Of a stretch of DNA of 13,163 nucleotides, positions 1-6,811 are shown one piece after another; the first letter of the stretch is position 1; each line of letters starts with the position of its first letter. Location of the stretch: assembly GCA_903953985.1 (NCBI GenBank), contig CAJBLW010000003.1:1-13163 (forward strand), read 5' to 3'. Position numbers and translations under genes: made by a program. The notes beneath the pieces are model-generated. The model ran no database searches. It was not told the origin of the DNA and saw only the letters and a list, made by a program, of their open reading frames with translations. The stretch is from an uncultured Burkholderiales bacterium (GTDB taxonomy: Bacteria; Pseudomonadota; Gammaproteobacteria; Burkholderiales; Burkholderiaceae_C).

Positions 1-1734
1 GAGCAGGCGATGGACGCGCTGCGCTGCCAGCCGCCCGATGAGCCGGTGACGCACCTCTCCGGCGGTGAACGCCGCCGGGTGGCGCTGTGCAAGCTGCTGC
101 TGAGCAAGCCGGACCTGCTGCTGCTCGATGAGCCCACCAACCACCTGGACCTGGATGCACTGGTCTGGCTGGAAGCCTGGCTCAAAAAATACGAAGGAAC
201 GATGGTCGTCATCAGCCATGACCGCGAATTTCTGGATGCGGTGACCAACGTCACGCTGCACATCGACGCCGGCAAGTTGGTGCGCTACGGCGGCAACTAC
301 AGCAAGTTTGAGGACATGCGCGCCGAGCAAATGGAACTGCAGCAAAACGCCTTTTCCAAGCAGCAGGACAAGATTGCCCACCTGCAAAAATTCATCGCCC
401 GCTTCAAGGCCAAAGCCAGCAAAGCCAAACAGGCCCAAAGCCGGGTCAAGGCACTGGACCGGATGGAAAAGATTGCGCCGTTGCTCAGCGAGGCCGATTT
501 CACATTCGAGTTCAAGGAGCCGGCCAATCTGCCCAACCCCATGCTGTCGATGAGTGGCGTCAGCTTTGGCTACCCGCCGCCCGAAGATGCGCCAGAGGGC
601 ACACCGCACACCATCATCGTGCGCAATGTCAGCAAATCGGTGCTGGCCGGTCAGCGCATCGGCATTTTGGGCGCCAACGGCCAGGGCAAATCAACCCTGG
701 TGAAGACCGTGGCGCGTGACCTGGCGGCCATCGGTGGCGAAATCACCGAAGGCAAAGGCCTCAACATTGGCTACTTTGCCCAGCAGGAACTCGACGTGCT
801 GCGCCCCGCCGATACGCCGCTGGAGCACATGATCCGGCTGGTGAAAGAACTGACCGCACTCGGAAAAATCGCTGGCCAGGCCACCCGCGAGCAGGACTTG
901 CGCAGCTTCCTGGGCACGTTCAACTTTGGCGGCGACATGGTCAAACAGGCTGTGGGCAGCATGAGCGGTGGCGAGAAGGCCCGCCTGGTGTTGTGCATGA
1001 TTGTGTGGCAACGGCCCAACCTGCTGCTGCTGGATGAGCCTACCAACCACCTGGATCTGGCAACCCGCGAGGCGCTGTCCATGGCTCTCAACGAGTTTGA
1101 AGGCACAGTGATGCTGGTCAGCCACGACCGCGCCTTGCTGCGCGCGGTGTGTGACGAGTTCTGGATGGTGGGCCGCGGCAAAGTTGAACCGTTTGACGGC
1201 GATCTGGACGACTACCAGAAGTACCTGCTGGAAGAGTCCAAACGGTTGCGCGAAGAAGCCAAAAATTCAGCCCGTGATGCTGTGGTCACCGCAGCTGCGG
1301 CACCGACACTGGCGCCGGCTCCAGCGGCAAACGCCACCGCGGCGCACAACGATCAAAGCCCTTCGAGTGCTGCACCTGCGCCTTCGCCAGCATCGGTCGT
1401 TGCAGTCAAAGGATCAAGCTGGGCCGTCACACAGACCAGCACAAGCGCACTGAACAGTGCCGAGCAGCGCAAACTCGACGCCCAAAAACGCCAGCAACTG
1501 GCCGCACAAACCCGCCCACTCAAGCGCGAGCTGGAACAAAACGAGGAGCGCATGGCCAGCATCGAAGTCGAGAAAAACCAATTGGAGGCGCTCCTGACCA
1601 CCCCTGTATCACCCGCCGAAATGGCGGACGCGGGCCGCCGTCTCAAAGCCTTGTCAGACGAAGTAGCGATCTTGGAGGAGCGCTGGCTGACGATAACTTC
1701 TTTGTTAGAAGAAGCCACATCGACCGCGCTATAA
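1..1734 (+). CDS. yheS: ABC-F family ATPase, YheS-like (5' partial), with an EttA-like first segment
   Basis: Soluble ABC-F protein with two ATPase cassettes and no membrane domain; the family acts on ribosomes, probably as translation factors. The reading frame is open from base 1 and the true start lies upstream. Visible in order: signature LSGGE (58-69), Walker B LLLLDEPTNHLD (115-150), switch His in VISHDRE, a Lys/Gln-rich coiled linker (about 330-480), the second Walker A GANGQGKST (670-696), signature MSGGEKARL (961-987), second Walker B (1021-1056) and VSHDR (about 1117-1131). An Ala/Pro/Ser/Thr-rich spacer (1285-1440) and a C-terminal coiled coil (about 1459-1720) follow. From LDLDALVWLE (145) onward it matches YheS as I remember it (for example FRAKASKAKQAQSRVKALDR-like linker, GKVEPFDGDLDDYQ). 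The first ~37 codons (MDALRC, THLSGGERRRVALC) instead match EttA, where YheS has a signature of the SGGWRMRL type. The protein may therefore be a hybrid or an assembly join. Family call is firm; the single gene name is less so. Confidence 0.85.
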   Translation, partial: EQAMDALRCQPPDEPVTHLSGGERRRVALCKLLLSKPDLLLLDEPTNHLDLDALVWLEAWLKKYEGTMVVISHDREFLDAVTNVTLHIDAGKLVRYGGNYSKFEDMRAEQMELQQNAFSKQQDKIAHLQKFIARFKAKASKAKQAQSRVKALDRMEKIAPLLSEADFTFEFKEPANLPNPMLSMSGVSFGYPPPEDAPEGTPHTIIVRNVSKSVLAGQRIGILGANGQGKSTLVKTVARDLAAIGGEITEGKGLNIGYFAQQELDVLRPADTPLEHMIRLVKELTALGKIAGQATREQDLRSFLGTFNFGGDMVKQAVGSMSGGEKARLVLCMIVWQRPNLLLLDEPTNHLDLATREALSMALNEFEGTVMLVSHDRALLRAVCDEFWMVGRGKVEPFDGDLDDYQKYLLEESKRLREEAKNSARDAVVTAAAAPTLAPAPAANATAAHNDQSPSSAAPAPSPASVVAVKGSSWAVTQTSTSALNSAEQRKLDAQKRQQLAAQTRPLKRELEQNEERMASIEVEKNQLEALLTTPVSPAEMADAGRRLKALSDEVAILEERWLTITSLLEEATSTAL

Positions 1735-1757
1735 ACTGTCGAAGATGAAACCCCAAG

Positions 1758-1787
1758 TGCAGGACCTTGCCCGTCCTGCATTTATTT
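1758..1787 (+). terminator. Rho-independent-type terminator of the ABC-F gene
   Basis: A perfect 8-bp stem (TGCAGGAC at 1758-1765 pairing with GTCCTGCA at 1773-1780) with a 7-base loop is followed by TTTATTT. It starts 24 bases after the stop codon at 1734. The T-tract is interrupted, so strength is uncertain. Confidence 0.6.
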
Positions 1788-1864
1788 CATCACGCGATGC
1801 TTTGCACCCAAGACTTGGCTCATTCAACCAGATGAGCTGGCTGCGTGGAAATCAATCGGGCATG

Positions 1865-1900
1865 AAAAAAGCACTTTGAACCGAAGTACAAAGTGCTTTT
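1865..1900 (-). terminator. Rho-independent terminator downstream of tRNA-Lys
   Basis: On the minus strand a perfect stem GCACTTTG (1896-1889) pairs with CAAAGTGC (1878-1871) around a 10-base loop, preceded by AAAA and followed by six T (1870-1865). It lies 5 bases past the CCA end of the tRNA gene and would end the tol-pal/tRNA transcript. On the plus strand the same hairpin is followed by only four T, so it could also act weakly as a second stop for the ABC-F transcript. Confidence 0.8.
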
Positions 1901-1905
1901 CAATT

Positions 1906-1981
1906 TGGTGGGACCAGCGGGGGTCGAACCCACGACAAACGGATTAAAAGTCCGCTGCTCTACCAACTGAGCTATGGTCCC
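1906..1981 (-). tRNA. tRNA-Lys (anticodon TTT), CCA encoded
   Basis: A full 76-base cloverleaf is readable on the minus strand. The acceptor stem GGGACCA (1981-1975) pairs with TGGTCCC (1916-1910), followed by discriminator A (1909) and genomic CCA (1908-1906). The D arm is AGCTCAGTTGGTAGAGC. The anticodon loop is CTTTTAA, giving TTT and so Lys, closed by GCGGA/TCCGT. The T loop is GTTCGAACC. It decodes AAA/AAG, and A37 is a predicted t6A position, the modification that the neighbouring tcdA product further cyclises. It is on the same strand as tol-pal, 44 bases after the tcdA stop. Confidence 0.97.
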
Positions 1982-2016
1982 TTTGTCTAAGAGCGATGCA
2001 CTTAGGCAAGTCTCAA

Positions 2017-2022
2017 ATTATA
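2017..2022 (-). promoter_or_regulatory. -10 box of a probable tRNA-Lys promoter
   Basis: A perfect TATAAT (2022-2017, minus strand) lies just past the tcdA stop codon and 35 bases before the tRNA 5' end, giving a predicted start near 2010 and a leader of about 29 bases. No good -35 (TTGACA-like) is visible at 16-18 bases, where the sequence is the C-terminal coding end of tcdA. The leader contains a short inverted repeat CTAAG...CTTAG. The tRNA may also be read through from the tol-pal operon. Confidence 0.5.
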
Positions 2023-2025
2023 GCG

Positions 2026-2820
2026 TCATTTTCTCACCCCCTCAGAGGTGGTCGCTAAAAAATTCAATATTTCTGAAGCCGCACACATGCCAAAGGTGGC
2101 AGTCACACTGACCACCGATCCGTAGCCGTGGCAGTTGAGCGAGCCGTCGCTTTCTAGGGCGCACGAAGCATCGGGAGGGGCCACAGCTTCGCGGCTAAAG
2201 ACACCCTGAACGCCGATGCGTTTGTCGCCCCTAGCGGCACCATGGTGTTTGCGCAACCGGTATCTCAACTGCGCCAGCAAAGGGTCGTGGGTGATGCGCG
2301 ACAGGTCATCCACATCGACCTTGTGCGCTTGGCGTTTGCCGCCAGCGGCCCCCACAGTGATAAAGCCCACGCCTTCACTCAGTGCCCATTGCGCCAAGCT
2401 CACTTTGGCCTTGACTTGGTCACAGGCATCAATCAGGGCATTGGGCATGCAGGGCAACAACGCAGGCCAATTCTCAGGGCTCACAAAATCGTCCACTGCA
2501 TCGACTTGGCATTGCGGGTGAATCAGAGCAATGCGTTCTTGCATGGCCTGCACTTTGGATTGGCCAGTGGTGTTGCTGAGCGCGTGGATTTGTCGGTTGA
2601 TATTGGACTCTGAAATGTGGTCCATGTCGATCAGGGTCAAACGCGCCACGCCGCTGCGGGCCAGGGCTTCTGCCACCCAAGAGCCCACGCCACCGATCCC
2701 CACCACCACGACATGCGCGTGCCGGATGCGCTGCGCACCTGCCACGCCATACAGGCGTTGAAGACCACCGAAACGGCGCGTGTTGTCGTCGTCTGTTTCC
2801 AACTGTGGCATCTCGCTCAT
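2026..2820 (-). CDS. tcdA: tRNA threonylcarbamoyladenosine dehydratase (TcdA/CsdL)
   Basis: E1-like enzyme (ThiF/MoeB/HesA superfamily) that uses ATP to cyclise t6A37 of ANN-decoding tRNAs to ct6A in the cytoplasm. The 264-residue product is close to the E. coli length (268). Visible features are the nucleotide-binding loop GIGGVGSW (41-48), LTLIDMDHISESNINRQIHAL (62-81, shown by its NxNRQ core), the FITVGAAGG segment (153-161), a DLSRITHDPL block (172-181) and a C-terminal VSVTATFG (237-244). The frame is open upstream to 3198, but that extension lies inside the transporter gene and encodes nothing like the family. The ATG at 2820, giving MSEMPQL, is therefore chosen. It starts 50 bases after the transporter stop and is probably in the same operon. 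No strong Shine-Dalgarno is visible. In E. coli the enzyme works with the CsdA/CsdE sulfur relay, which is not encoded here. Confidence 0.92.
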   Translation of the reverse strand: MSEMPQLETDDDNTRRFGGLQRLYGVAGAQRIRHAHVVVVGIGGVGSWVAEALARSGVARLTLIDMDHISESNINRQIHALSNTTGQSKVQAMQERIALIHPQCQVDAVDDFVSPENWPALLPCMPNALIDACDQVKAKVSLAQWALSEGVGFITVGAAGGKRQAHKVDVDDLSRITHDPLLAQLRYRLRKHHGAARGDKRIGVQGVFSREAVAPPDASCALESDGSLNCHGYGSVVSVTATFGMCAASEILNFLATTSEGVRK

Positions 2821-2870
2821 GGATTGGTCTTGCAAAAAATGAAACCAAGGCGAGGCGCGTCTGAGAAGGC

Positions 2871-3983
2871 TCAAGCCTGACGGATTTGCCAATGCAAAGT
2901 TGCCCATGCCCCTGCAAAGATGCCCAGCACCGACAGCAGGCTGCCCAGGCTCAAGGTTGACAGCCCGCTCAGGCCTTGACCCAGGGTGCACCCTAGGGCC
3001 AACATGCCGCCTGTGCCCATGAGCGCGCCACCCACCAAATGACGCACCAGATCGGCTCGGTGGGTGAAGCTCTCCCAACGAAAGTTGCCTTGCTGCACTG
3101 CGCTCAGGCAAGCACCCACCAAAACACCGACCACGGTGACCATGCCCAAGGTCAGCCGTTTGCTGCCGTCGCTGTAATAAAGCAGGGCATCGAGCCAATA
3201 GCCAACAGGGGCCGTGAAGCTGAACGCTTCCATGCGGCCGCTGTGGGTGGCAAGGAACACCGGCTCCAGGGTTTCCGGGTGTTCAGGCACAAAACCCAGT
3301 ACACCACTGACCCACCACAGTGCCACCACCAGAAAGCCAAGACCTGCGCCCGTGACCCAGTTGAACACCGTGTGGAAACGGCGATCTTTGACGACCCACC
3401 CCAGCAAGAGCAAGGACACCAGCGCCGCGCTGATGCCAAGACCCGTGCGCAAGTCCACCGCCCAAAAAACAGACAACCACTGCCCAACAAAAGGGCCAAA
3501 CGGCAAATCAATGGCCACCGTGTCCAGCCCGTGCACACGCCACACCGCCGTTAAACCGCGCATAGCCGCCAGCGCCGAGACCGCCATGGCCAGCAAAACC
3601 ACCAGGGATTTGAGGTTGCCCGCCGCCAGGCGAACCAAGGATTTGCTGCTACAGCCCGACGCCAGCACCATGCCGATACCGAACACAGCGCCACCCAAAA
3701 GCGCCGACAGCCAGGTCAATTGAGAAGAGGCGTAAATGGTGCTCAGAGGACTGATCCAGCCGAGCCAAGCCATCAAGCCGAAACCGGCCGTGGCCACCGA
3801 CACAGCCAGTGCCCATTGGCGCAAGCGGGTGGCGTCGCGCATCAACACCCAATCGCTGATGGCCCCCATGGTGCAAAAGTGCCCCCGATGGACCAACACA
3901 CCCGCCATCAGCGATAAGGCGAAGCTGGCCCCCTGAACTTGGTAGACCAAATGCTGGACTTCATCCGCAGTAAACAAAACCAT
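2871..3983 (-). CDS. YeeE/YedE-family membrane transporter, probably for thiosulfate or a related sulfur compound
   Basis: A 370-residue inner-membrane protein with about nine or ten hydrophobic segments. Members of the YeeE/YedE family (TsuA in E. coli) import thiosulfate using conserved cysteines. Three such cysteines stand in matching contexts here: RGHFCTMGAI (C37), GMVLASGCSSKSL (C111) and GMLALGCTLGQGLSG (C332). The two inner ones sit in GxGxxLxxGC repeats, as expected of the internally duplicated YeeE fold. Start ATG at 3983, six bases after the cpoB stop, so it is transcribed with tol-pal. No clear Shine-Dalgarno is visible. The usual TusA-like partner (YeeD/TsuB) is not encoded in this window. 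Family membership is well supported by the cysteine motifs. The substrate is inferred from the family. Confidence 0.82.
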   Translation of the reverse strand: MVLFTADEVQHLVYQVQGASFALSLMAGVLVHRGHFCTMGAISDWVLMRDATRLRQWALAVSVATAGFGLMAWLGWISPLSTIYASSQLTWLSALLGGAVFGIGMVLASGCSSKSLVRLAAGNLKSLVVLLAMAVSALAAMRGLTAVWRVHGLDTVAIDLPFGPFVGQWLSVFWAVDLRTGLGISAALVSLLLLGWVVKDRRFHTVFNWVTGAGLGFLVVALWWVSGVLGFVPEHPETLEPVFLATHSGRMEAFSFTAPVGYWLDALLYYSDGSKRLTLGMVTVVGVLVGACLSAVQQGNFRWESFTHRADLVRHLVGGALMGTGGMLALGCTLGQGLSGLSTLSLGSLLSVLGIFAGAWATLHWQIRQA

Positions 3984-3989
3984 CCGATG

Positions 3990-4799
3990 TCAGCGCAGGC
4001 GGCTCAGGCGCTCGCGGGCGATGCCAGCCGTTTCGGCCTGGGGATAGGTTGCAATCAACTCCTCCAGAGTTTTACGCGCCGCCATCATGTCCTTGAGTTC
4101 AATGTGAATATTGGAGATGGCCAGCATGGACTCGGCCGCACGCGGGTGATTCGGCGCCATTCTCAGCAGTTTTTGGAAATTCGCCATCGATTCTTTGTAA
4201 GCCTTGTTGGCGTACTGAGCGTTGCCCAGCCAGAACAGGGCCGAGGGCACATAAGCGCTGGCCCCGTGACGCAATACAAACGATTCCAGTGCACCTTGGG
4301 CAGCAGCGAAGTCGGCCTGGCGAAACAGCGCCATGGCCTTGTCATGGTCGGCTTTTTCAGCAGGGTCAACCATCACCTCGCGGCCATCGATGGTGGCGGG
4401 TACGGGCTCGAAGCGGCGCAAGCGGTCGTCGACAGTGATGAGCACGTCTTTTTGACGCAACTGCAATTCAGTCAGGTCGCGCGCCAATCGCTCTTGTGCG
4501 CCCAAGCTTTGCGCCAGTTCCGATTTGAGGCGGTCGATTTGGCCTTGCAAATCCAGCAGTGCACTGCGCAGCTGGGCAATGGCCTGGTTTTGAGTTTGAC
4601 TTTGCGACTGGGCGTTTTGCTCGATCAAGGCGCGGGTGAGGTTTTGGGATTGCTCCAACCGCTGGCGCAAATCAAGTATGGCCCGACGCGCTTCATCGTC
4701 TCCGCCAAACAAAGCCGCTTGCGCTGGGCTGGACAAGCCCATCAAGACAAGGGTCATCGCCATGACGGCAGTTCGCCAGACCGATCGAACGTGTTGCAT
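3990..4799 (-). CDS. cpoB: Cell division coordinator CpoB (YbgF), periplasmic TPR protein of the Tol-Pal system
   Basis: CpoB couples outer-membrane constriction by Tol-Pal to septal peptidoglycan synthesis (PBP1B/LpoB in E. coli). The 269-residue product has a signal peptide (basic start, hydrophobic 11-22, likely cleavage after SSPAQA-28). A Gln/Leu/Arg-rich coiled coil for trimerisation follows (about 36-130), then three TPR-like repeats (about 148-269; for example DKAMALFRQADFAAAQGALE and PSALFWLGNAQYANKAYKE), ending RERLSRLR. The start was chosen at ATG 4799 because GAGG (4809-4806) sits six bases upstream. A TTG at 4811 would add four residues and overlap the pal stop. Third gene of the tolB-pal-cpoB set. 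Confidence 0.93.
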   Translation of the reverse strand: MQHVRSVWRTAVMAMTLVLMGLSSPAQAALFGGDDEARRAILDLRQRLEQSQNLTRALIEQNAQSQSQTQNQAIAQLRSALLDLQGQIDRLKSELAQSLGAQERLARDLTELQLRQKDVLITVDDRLRRFEPVPATIDGREVMVDPAEKADHDKAMALFRQADFAAAQGALESFVLRHGASAYVPSALFWLGNAQYANKAYKESMANFQKLLRMAPNHPRAAESMLAISNIHIELKDMMAARKTLEELIATYPQAETAGIARERLSRLR

Positions 4800-4805
4800 G
4801 ACAGG

Positions 4806-4809
4806 CCTC
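4806..4809 (-). promoter_or_regulatory. Ribosome binding site of cpoB overlapping the pal stop codon
   Basis: GAGG (4809-4806, minus strand) shares two bases with the pal stop TGA (4810-4808) and lies six bases before the ATG at 4799. This decides the cpoB start and implies that ribosomes ending pal can reinitiate on cpoB. Confidence 0.7.
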
Positions 4810-5347
4810 AATAACGGATTTCAACGCGGCGGTTTTGCGCCTGATCAGCCTCCGTGCCTCCAGAGGCCAAGGGCTTTTCCTTGCCAAAGCTCACGGCTTC
4901 GAGTTGTGATTCGGGGACTCCAAGCAAGCTCAGTGCCTGGCGCACCGCATCGGCGCGTTTCTGGCCCAAGGCCAGGTTGTATTCACGGCCACCACGGTCA
5001 TCGGTGTGGCCTTCCAGATTGGCTTTGCGCTGCTTATTGGCTTGTAAGAACTGGGCATGCGAAGCGATCACGGGTCGGGCTTCTGGGCGAAGAACAAAGC
5101 TGTCGTAGTCAAAAAACACCACATGGGCAATGCCGACAGGGCCTTGTCCTGCCACAGTTTGACCGACAGACACAGGCGCTACGCTGGTTGTTTGAGCGCC
5201 GCCTTGCCCAACACCAATGCCTTGAACGCCCACGCCGATCGGTTTGGCCGATTTATCTTCCACAGGCACATCATCGAGTTTGACGCCTGAGGCACAGCCC
5301 GCCAGGGCCACCGAGACCATCAACACCGACCAGAAATGCTTTTTCAT
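4808..5347 (-). CDS. pal: Peptidoglycan-associated outer-membrane lipoprotein Pal
   Basis: Pal anchors the outer membrane to peptidoglycan and binds TolB. The 179-residue precursor has a lipoprotein signal with lipobox ALAGC (C18). A Gly/Val/Gln-rich linker (about 20-72) follows, then an OmpA-like domain (75-179) with VVFFDYDSF, the peptidoglycan-binding segment LEGHTDDRGGREYN (111-124) and the terminal NRRVEIRY. The start MKKHFW (ATG 5347) was chosen because GAGG lies six bases upstream and the signal peptide then has normal length; the frame is open to 5371. It follows tolB by 40 bases. Confidence 0.96.
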   Translation of the reverse strand: MKKHFWSVLMVSVALAGCASGVKLDDVPVEDKSAKPIGVGVQGIGVGQGGAQTTSVAPVSVGQTVAGQGPVGIAHVVFFDYDSFVLRPEARPVIASHAQFLQANKQRKANLEGHTDDRGGREYNLALGQKRADAVRQALSLLGVPESQLEAVSFGKEKPLASGGTEADQAQNRRVEIRY

Positions 5348-5353
5348 ATTGAA

Positions 5354-5357
5354 CCTC
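5354..5357 (-). promoter_or_regulatory. Ribosome binding site of pal
   Basis: GAGG on the minus strand (5357-5354), six bases before ATG 5347. An in-frame ATG at 5359 overlaps this site, which argues for the downstream start. Confidence 0.65.
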
Positions 5358-5387
5358 ATGGATAAAAACAAATTTTACGTTCAGAAA

Positions 5388-6680
5388 TCACGGGCGTACC
5401 GGACCCCAATGCGGCTCACGGATGTCGCCTCCTTGCACAGCCAAGCGGGCTTTGATGCGCCCATCCAGTGTGGTCGTCATCAAGGCTTCACCGCCTTGTT
5501 GCGTGGCGTACACCAGCAAACGGCTGTTGGCGGCAAAACTTGGGCGCTCATCTGCGTTGGTGTCCGTCAAAGCTGTGGCCTGACCTGTGGCCAACTCCAT
5601 CAGGTGCAAGCGAAAACCGCCAGGCATGCGAGAGACATAGGCCAGCCACCGACCATCGGGGCTAATGGCAGGCGAGATGTTGTAGTTACCCGAAAAAGTC
5701 ACCCGGTCGGCAGGGCCGCCTTGTGCAGGCATTTTGTAGATTTGGGGGTTACCGCCCCGGTCGCTGACAAAGTACAAAGTATTGCCATCCGGCGAAAACG
5801 CCGGTTCGGTGTTGATGTTGCCCGAAGTCAGGCGCTGGGGCTCCCCACCTTGCAAGGGCACCCGGTAGAGCTGCGAGCCACCATCACGGCTAAGCGTGGC
5901 CACAATCGAACGGCCGTCAGGGGCCCATGCCGGTGCGCTGTTAGAGCCTTTGAAATTGGCCACCGCCCTGCGCTGACCACTGGCCAACTCGTGCACATAG
6001 ACCACCGGCTTGCGTGACTCAAAAGACACGTAGGCCAGTTGGGTGCCCGTGGGCGACCATGAGGGGGAGATGATGGGTTCTGGACTGCTGAGCGCAGAAC
6101 GTGCGCCCTCACCATCGGAATCGGCAATCCACAGGTTGTAGCGGCCACTGGATTTGGTGACATAGCTGATGCGCGAGGTGAACACACCAGGGGTGCCCGT
6201 CAACTGCTGGTACACCCAGTCGGACACACGGTGGGCCGACAAACGCAAATCAGCAGCGGTGACGTTGTCCTTGAAATCGGACTTTTCCTGTCCCTTCACC
6301 GCGTCCCACAAGCGAGCCCGCACGTCGAAGCGGCCGTTGGCCAGGCGCGTGACCGATCCCGCGACCAGGGCCTCGGCTGACAATGGGCGCAGGGCCGGCC
6401 AGTCTGGCCGGCTCATTTCGTCAAGTGCCAAACTTTCCGACGGCAAGGGCTTGAACTGGCCGCTGCGGGCCAAGTCGGCTTGCACGATCTGGGACAGCTT
6501 CTGGCCGGCCTGGGCTTCGCCCTTGAAAGGCGACACCAGCACGGGCAATTGTGTCAGGCCCACGCCCGTGACTTCGACACGGAACTGCGCCAGCGCGCTG
6601 CTGGCGGCTGACAACATCCAGAGCCAGATCAACAGCGAACCCAGACGGCGGACAGGTGTGCAAAACAGGTTCATGTGCAT
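5388..6680 (-). CDS. tolB: Tol-Pal system beta-propeller protein TolB
   Basis: Periplasmic protein that links the TolQRA inner-membrane motor to Pal. The 430-residue precursor has a signal peptide (RR at 11-12, hydrophobic core 15-30, likely cleavage after SSALA-31). A TolB N-terminal domain (about 33-150) follows, then PD40/WD40-like propeller blades with repeated SPDG cores (for example PSWSPTGTQLAYVS, PAWAPDGRSIVAT, PAFSPDGNTLYFVSDRGG, PAISPDGRWLAYVS), ending near the typical REPHWGPVRP. Length equals the usual family length. Two in-frame ATGs (6680 and 6674) are possible and neither has a strong Shine-Dalgarno. The longer is given. It is the first gene of its operon here: tolQ, tolR and tolA are not immediately upstream. 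Confidence 0.96.
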   Translation of the reverse strand: MHMNLFCTPVRRLGSLLIWLWMLSAASSALAQFRVEVTGVGLTQLPVLVSPFKGEAQAGQKLSQIVQADLARSGQFKPLPSESLALDEMSRPDWPALRPLSAEALVAGSVTRLANGRFDVRARLWDAVKGQEKSDFKDNVTAADLRLSAHRVSDWVYQQLTGTPGVFTSRISYVTKSSGRYNLWIADSDGEGARSALSSPEPIISPSWSPTGTQLAYVSFESRKPVVYVHELASGQRRAVANFKGSNSAPAWAPDGRSIVATLSRDGGSQLYRVPLQGGEPQRLTSGNINTEPAFSPDGNTLYFVSDRGGNPQIYKMPAQGGPADRVTFSGNYNISPAISPDGRWLAYVSRMPGGFRLHLMELATGQATALTDTNADERPSFAANSRLLVYATQQGGEALMTTTLDGRIKARLAVQGGDIREPHWGPVRP

Positions 6681-6739
6681 CTACAGCAGTGCGTTACGAA
6701 TCAAAGCATCAATCGTACACCCTGAAGACCTCTTTTTTT

Positions 6740-6763
6740 GGACCAATGTCCGCACTCAAGTGC
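6740..6763. repeat. Two adjacent inverted repeats in the tolB/msbA intergenic region
   Basis: GGAC-caat-GTCC (6740-6751) abuts GCACT-ca-AGTGC (6752-6763). On the minus strand they are followed by A residues, not T, so they are not a terminator. They could be an operator or chance structure. Confidence 0.4.
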
Positions 6764-6805
6764 CAAAGACTGCGTTGCAGAGCACATGGCGGCGGACCGT
6801 CCTCT

Positions 6806-6811
6806 TAAAAT
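6806..6811 (+). promoter_or_regulatory. Candidate -10 box of msbA
   Basis: TAAAAT (one mismatch to TATAAT) lies ten bases before the chosen msbA start, which would give a very short leader. TTGCAG at 6775-6780 is too far (25 bases) to be a standard -35. Weak support. Confidence 0.3.

Noticed and set aside
1788..1905. Possible genomic island or att site beyond the tRNA-Lys 3' end
   Set aside because: tRNA-Lys 3' ends are known integration sites, but here the tRNA is followed at once by a terminator and then the ABC-F gene. No integrase, phage gene or repeat of the tRNA end is present in the window.
2821..3198. Upstream extension of the tcdA frame giving a 390-residue protein
   Set aside because: The extension lies inside the transporter gene in another frame, is Arg/His/Gly-rich, and matches nothing in the E1-like family. 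The family N-terminus begins at the ATG at 2820.
3939..4814. Plus-strand open frame of 291 codons opposite cpoB
   Set aside because: It is longer than cpoB itself but has no recognisable motif, and it lies wholly antisense to a gene with a signal peptide, coiled coil and TPRs. High-GC codon use commonly leaves such antisense frames open.
5244..6017. Plus-strand 257-codon frame across pal and tolB
   Set aside because: It crosses two confirmed genes on the other strand and has no domain signature.
6733..6763. T7 run next to hairpins as a terminator
   Set aside because: The T-run precedes the hairpins on the plus strand, and on the minus strand the hairpins are followed by A. Neither order makes a Rho-independent terminator, and no gene ends here.
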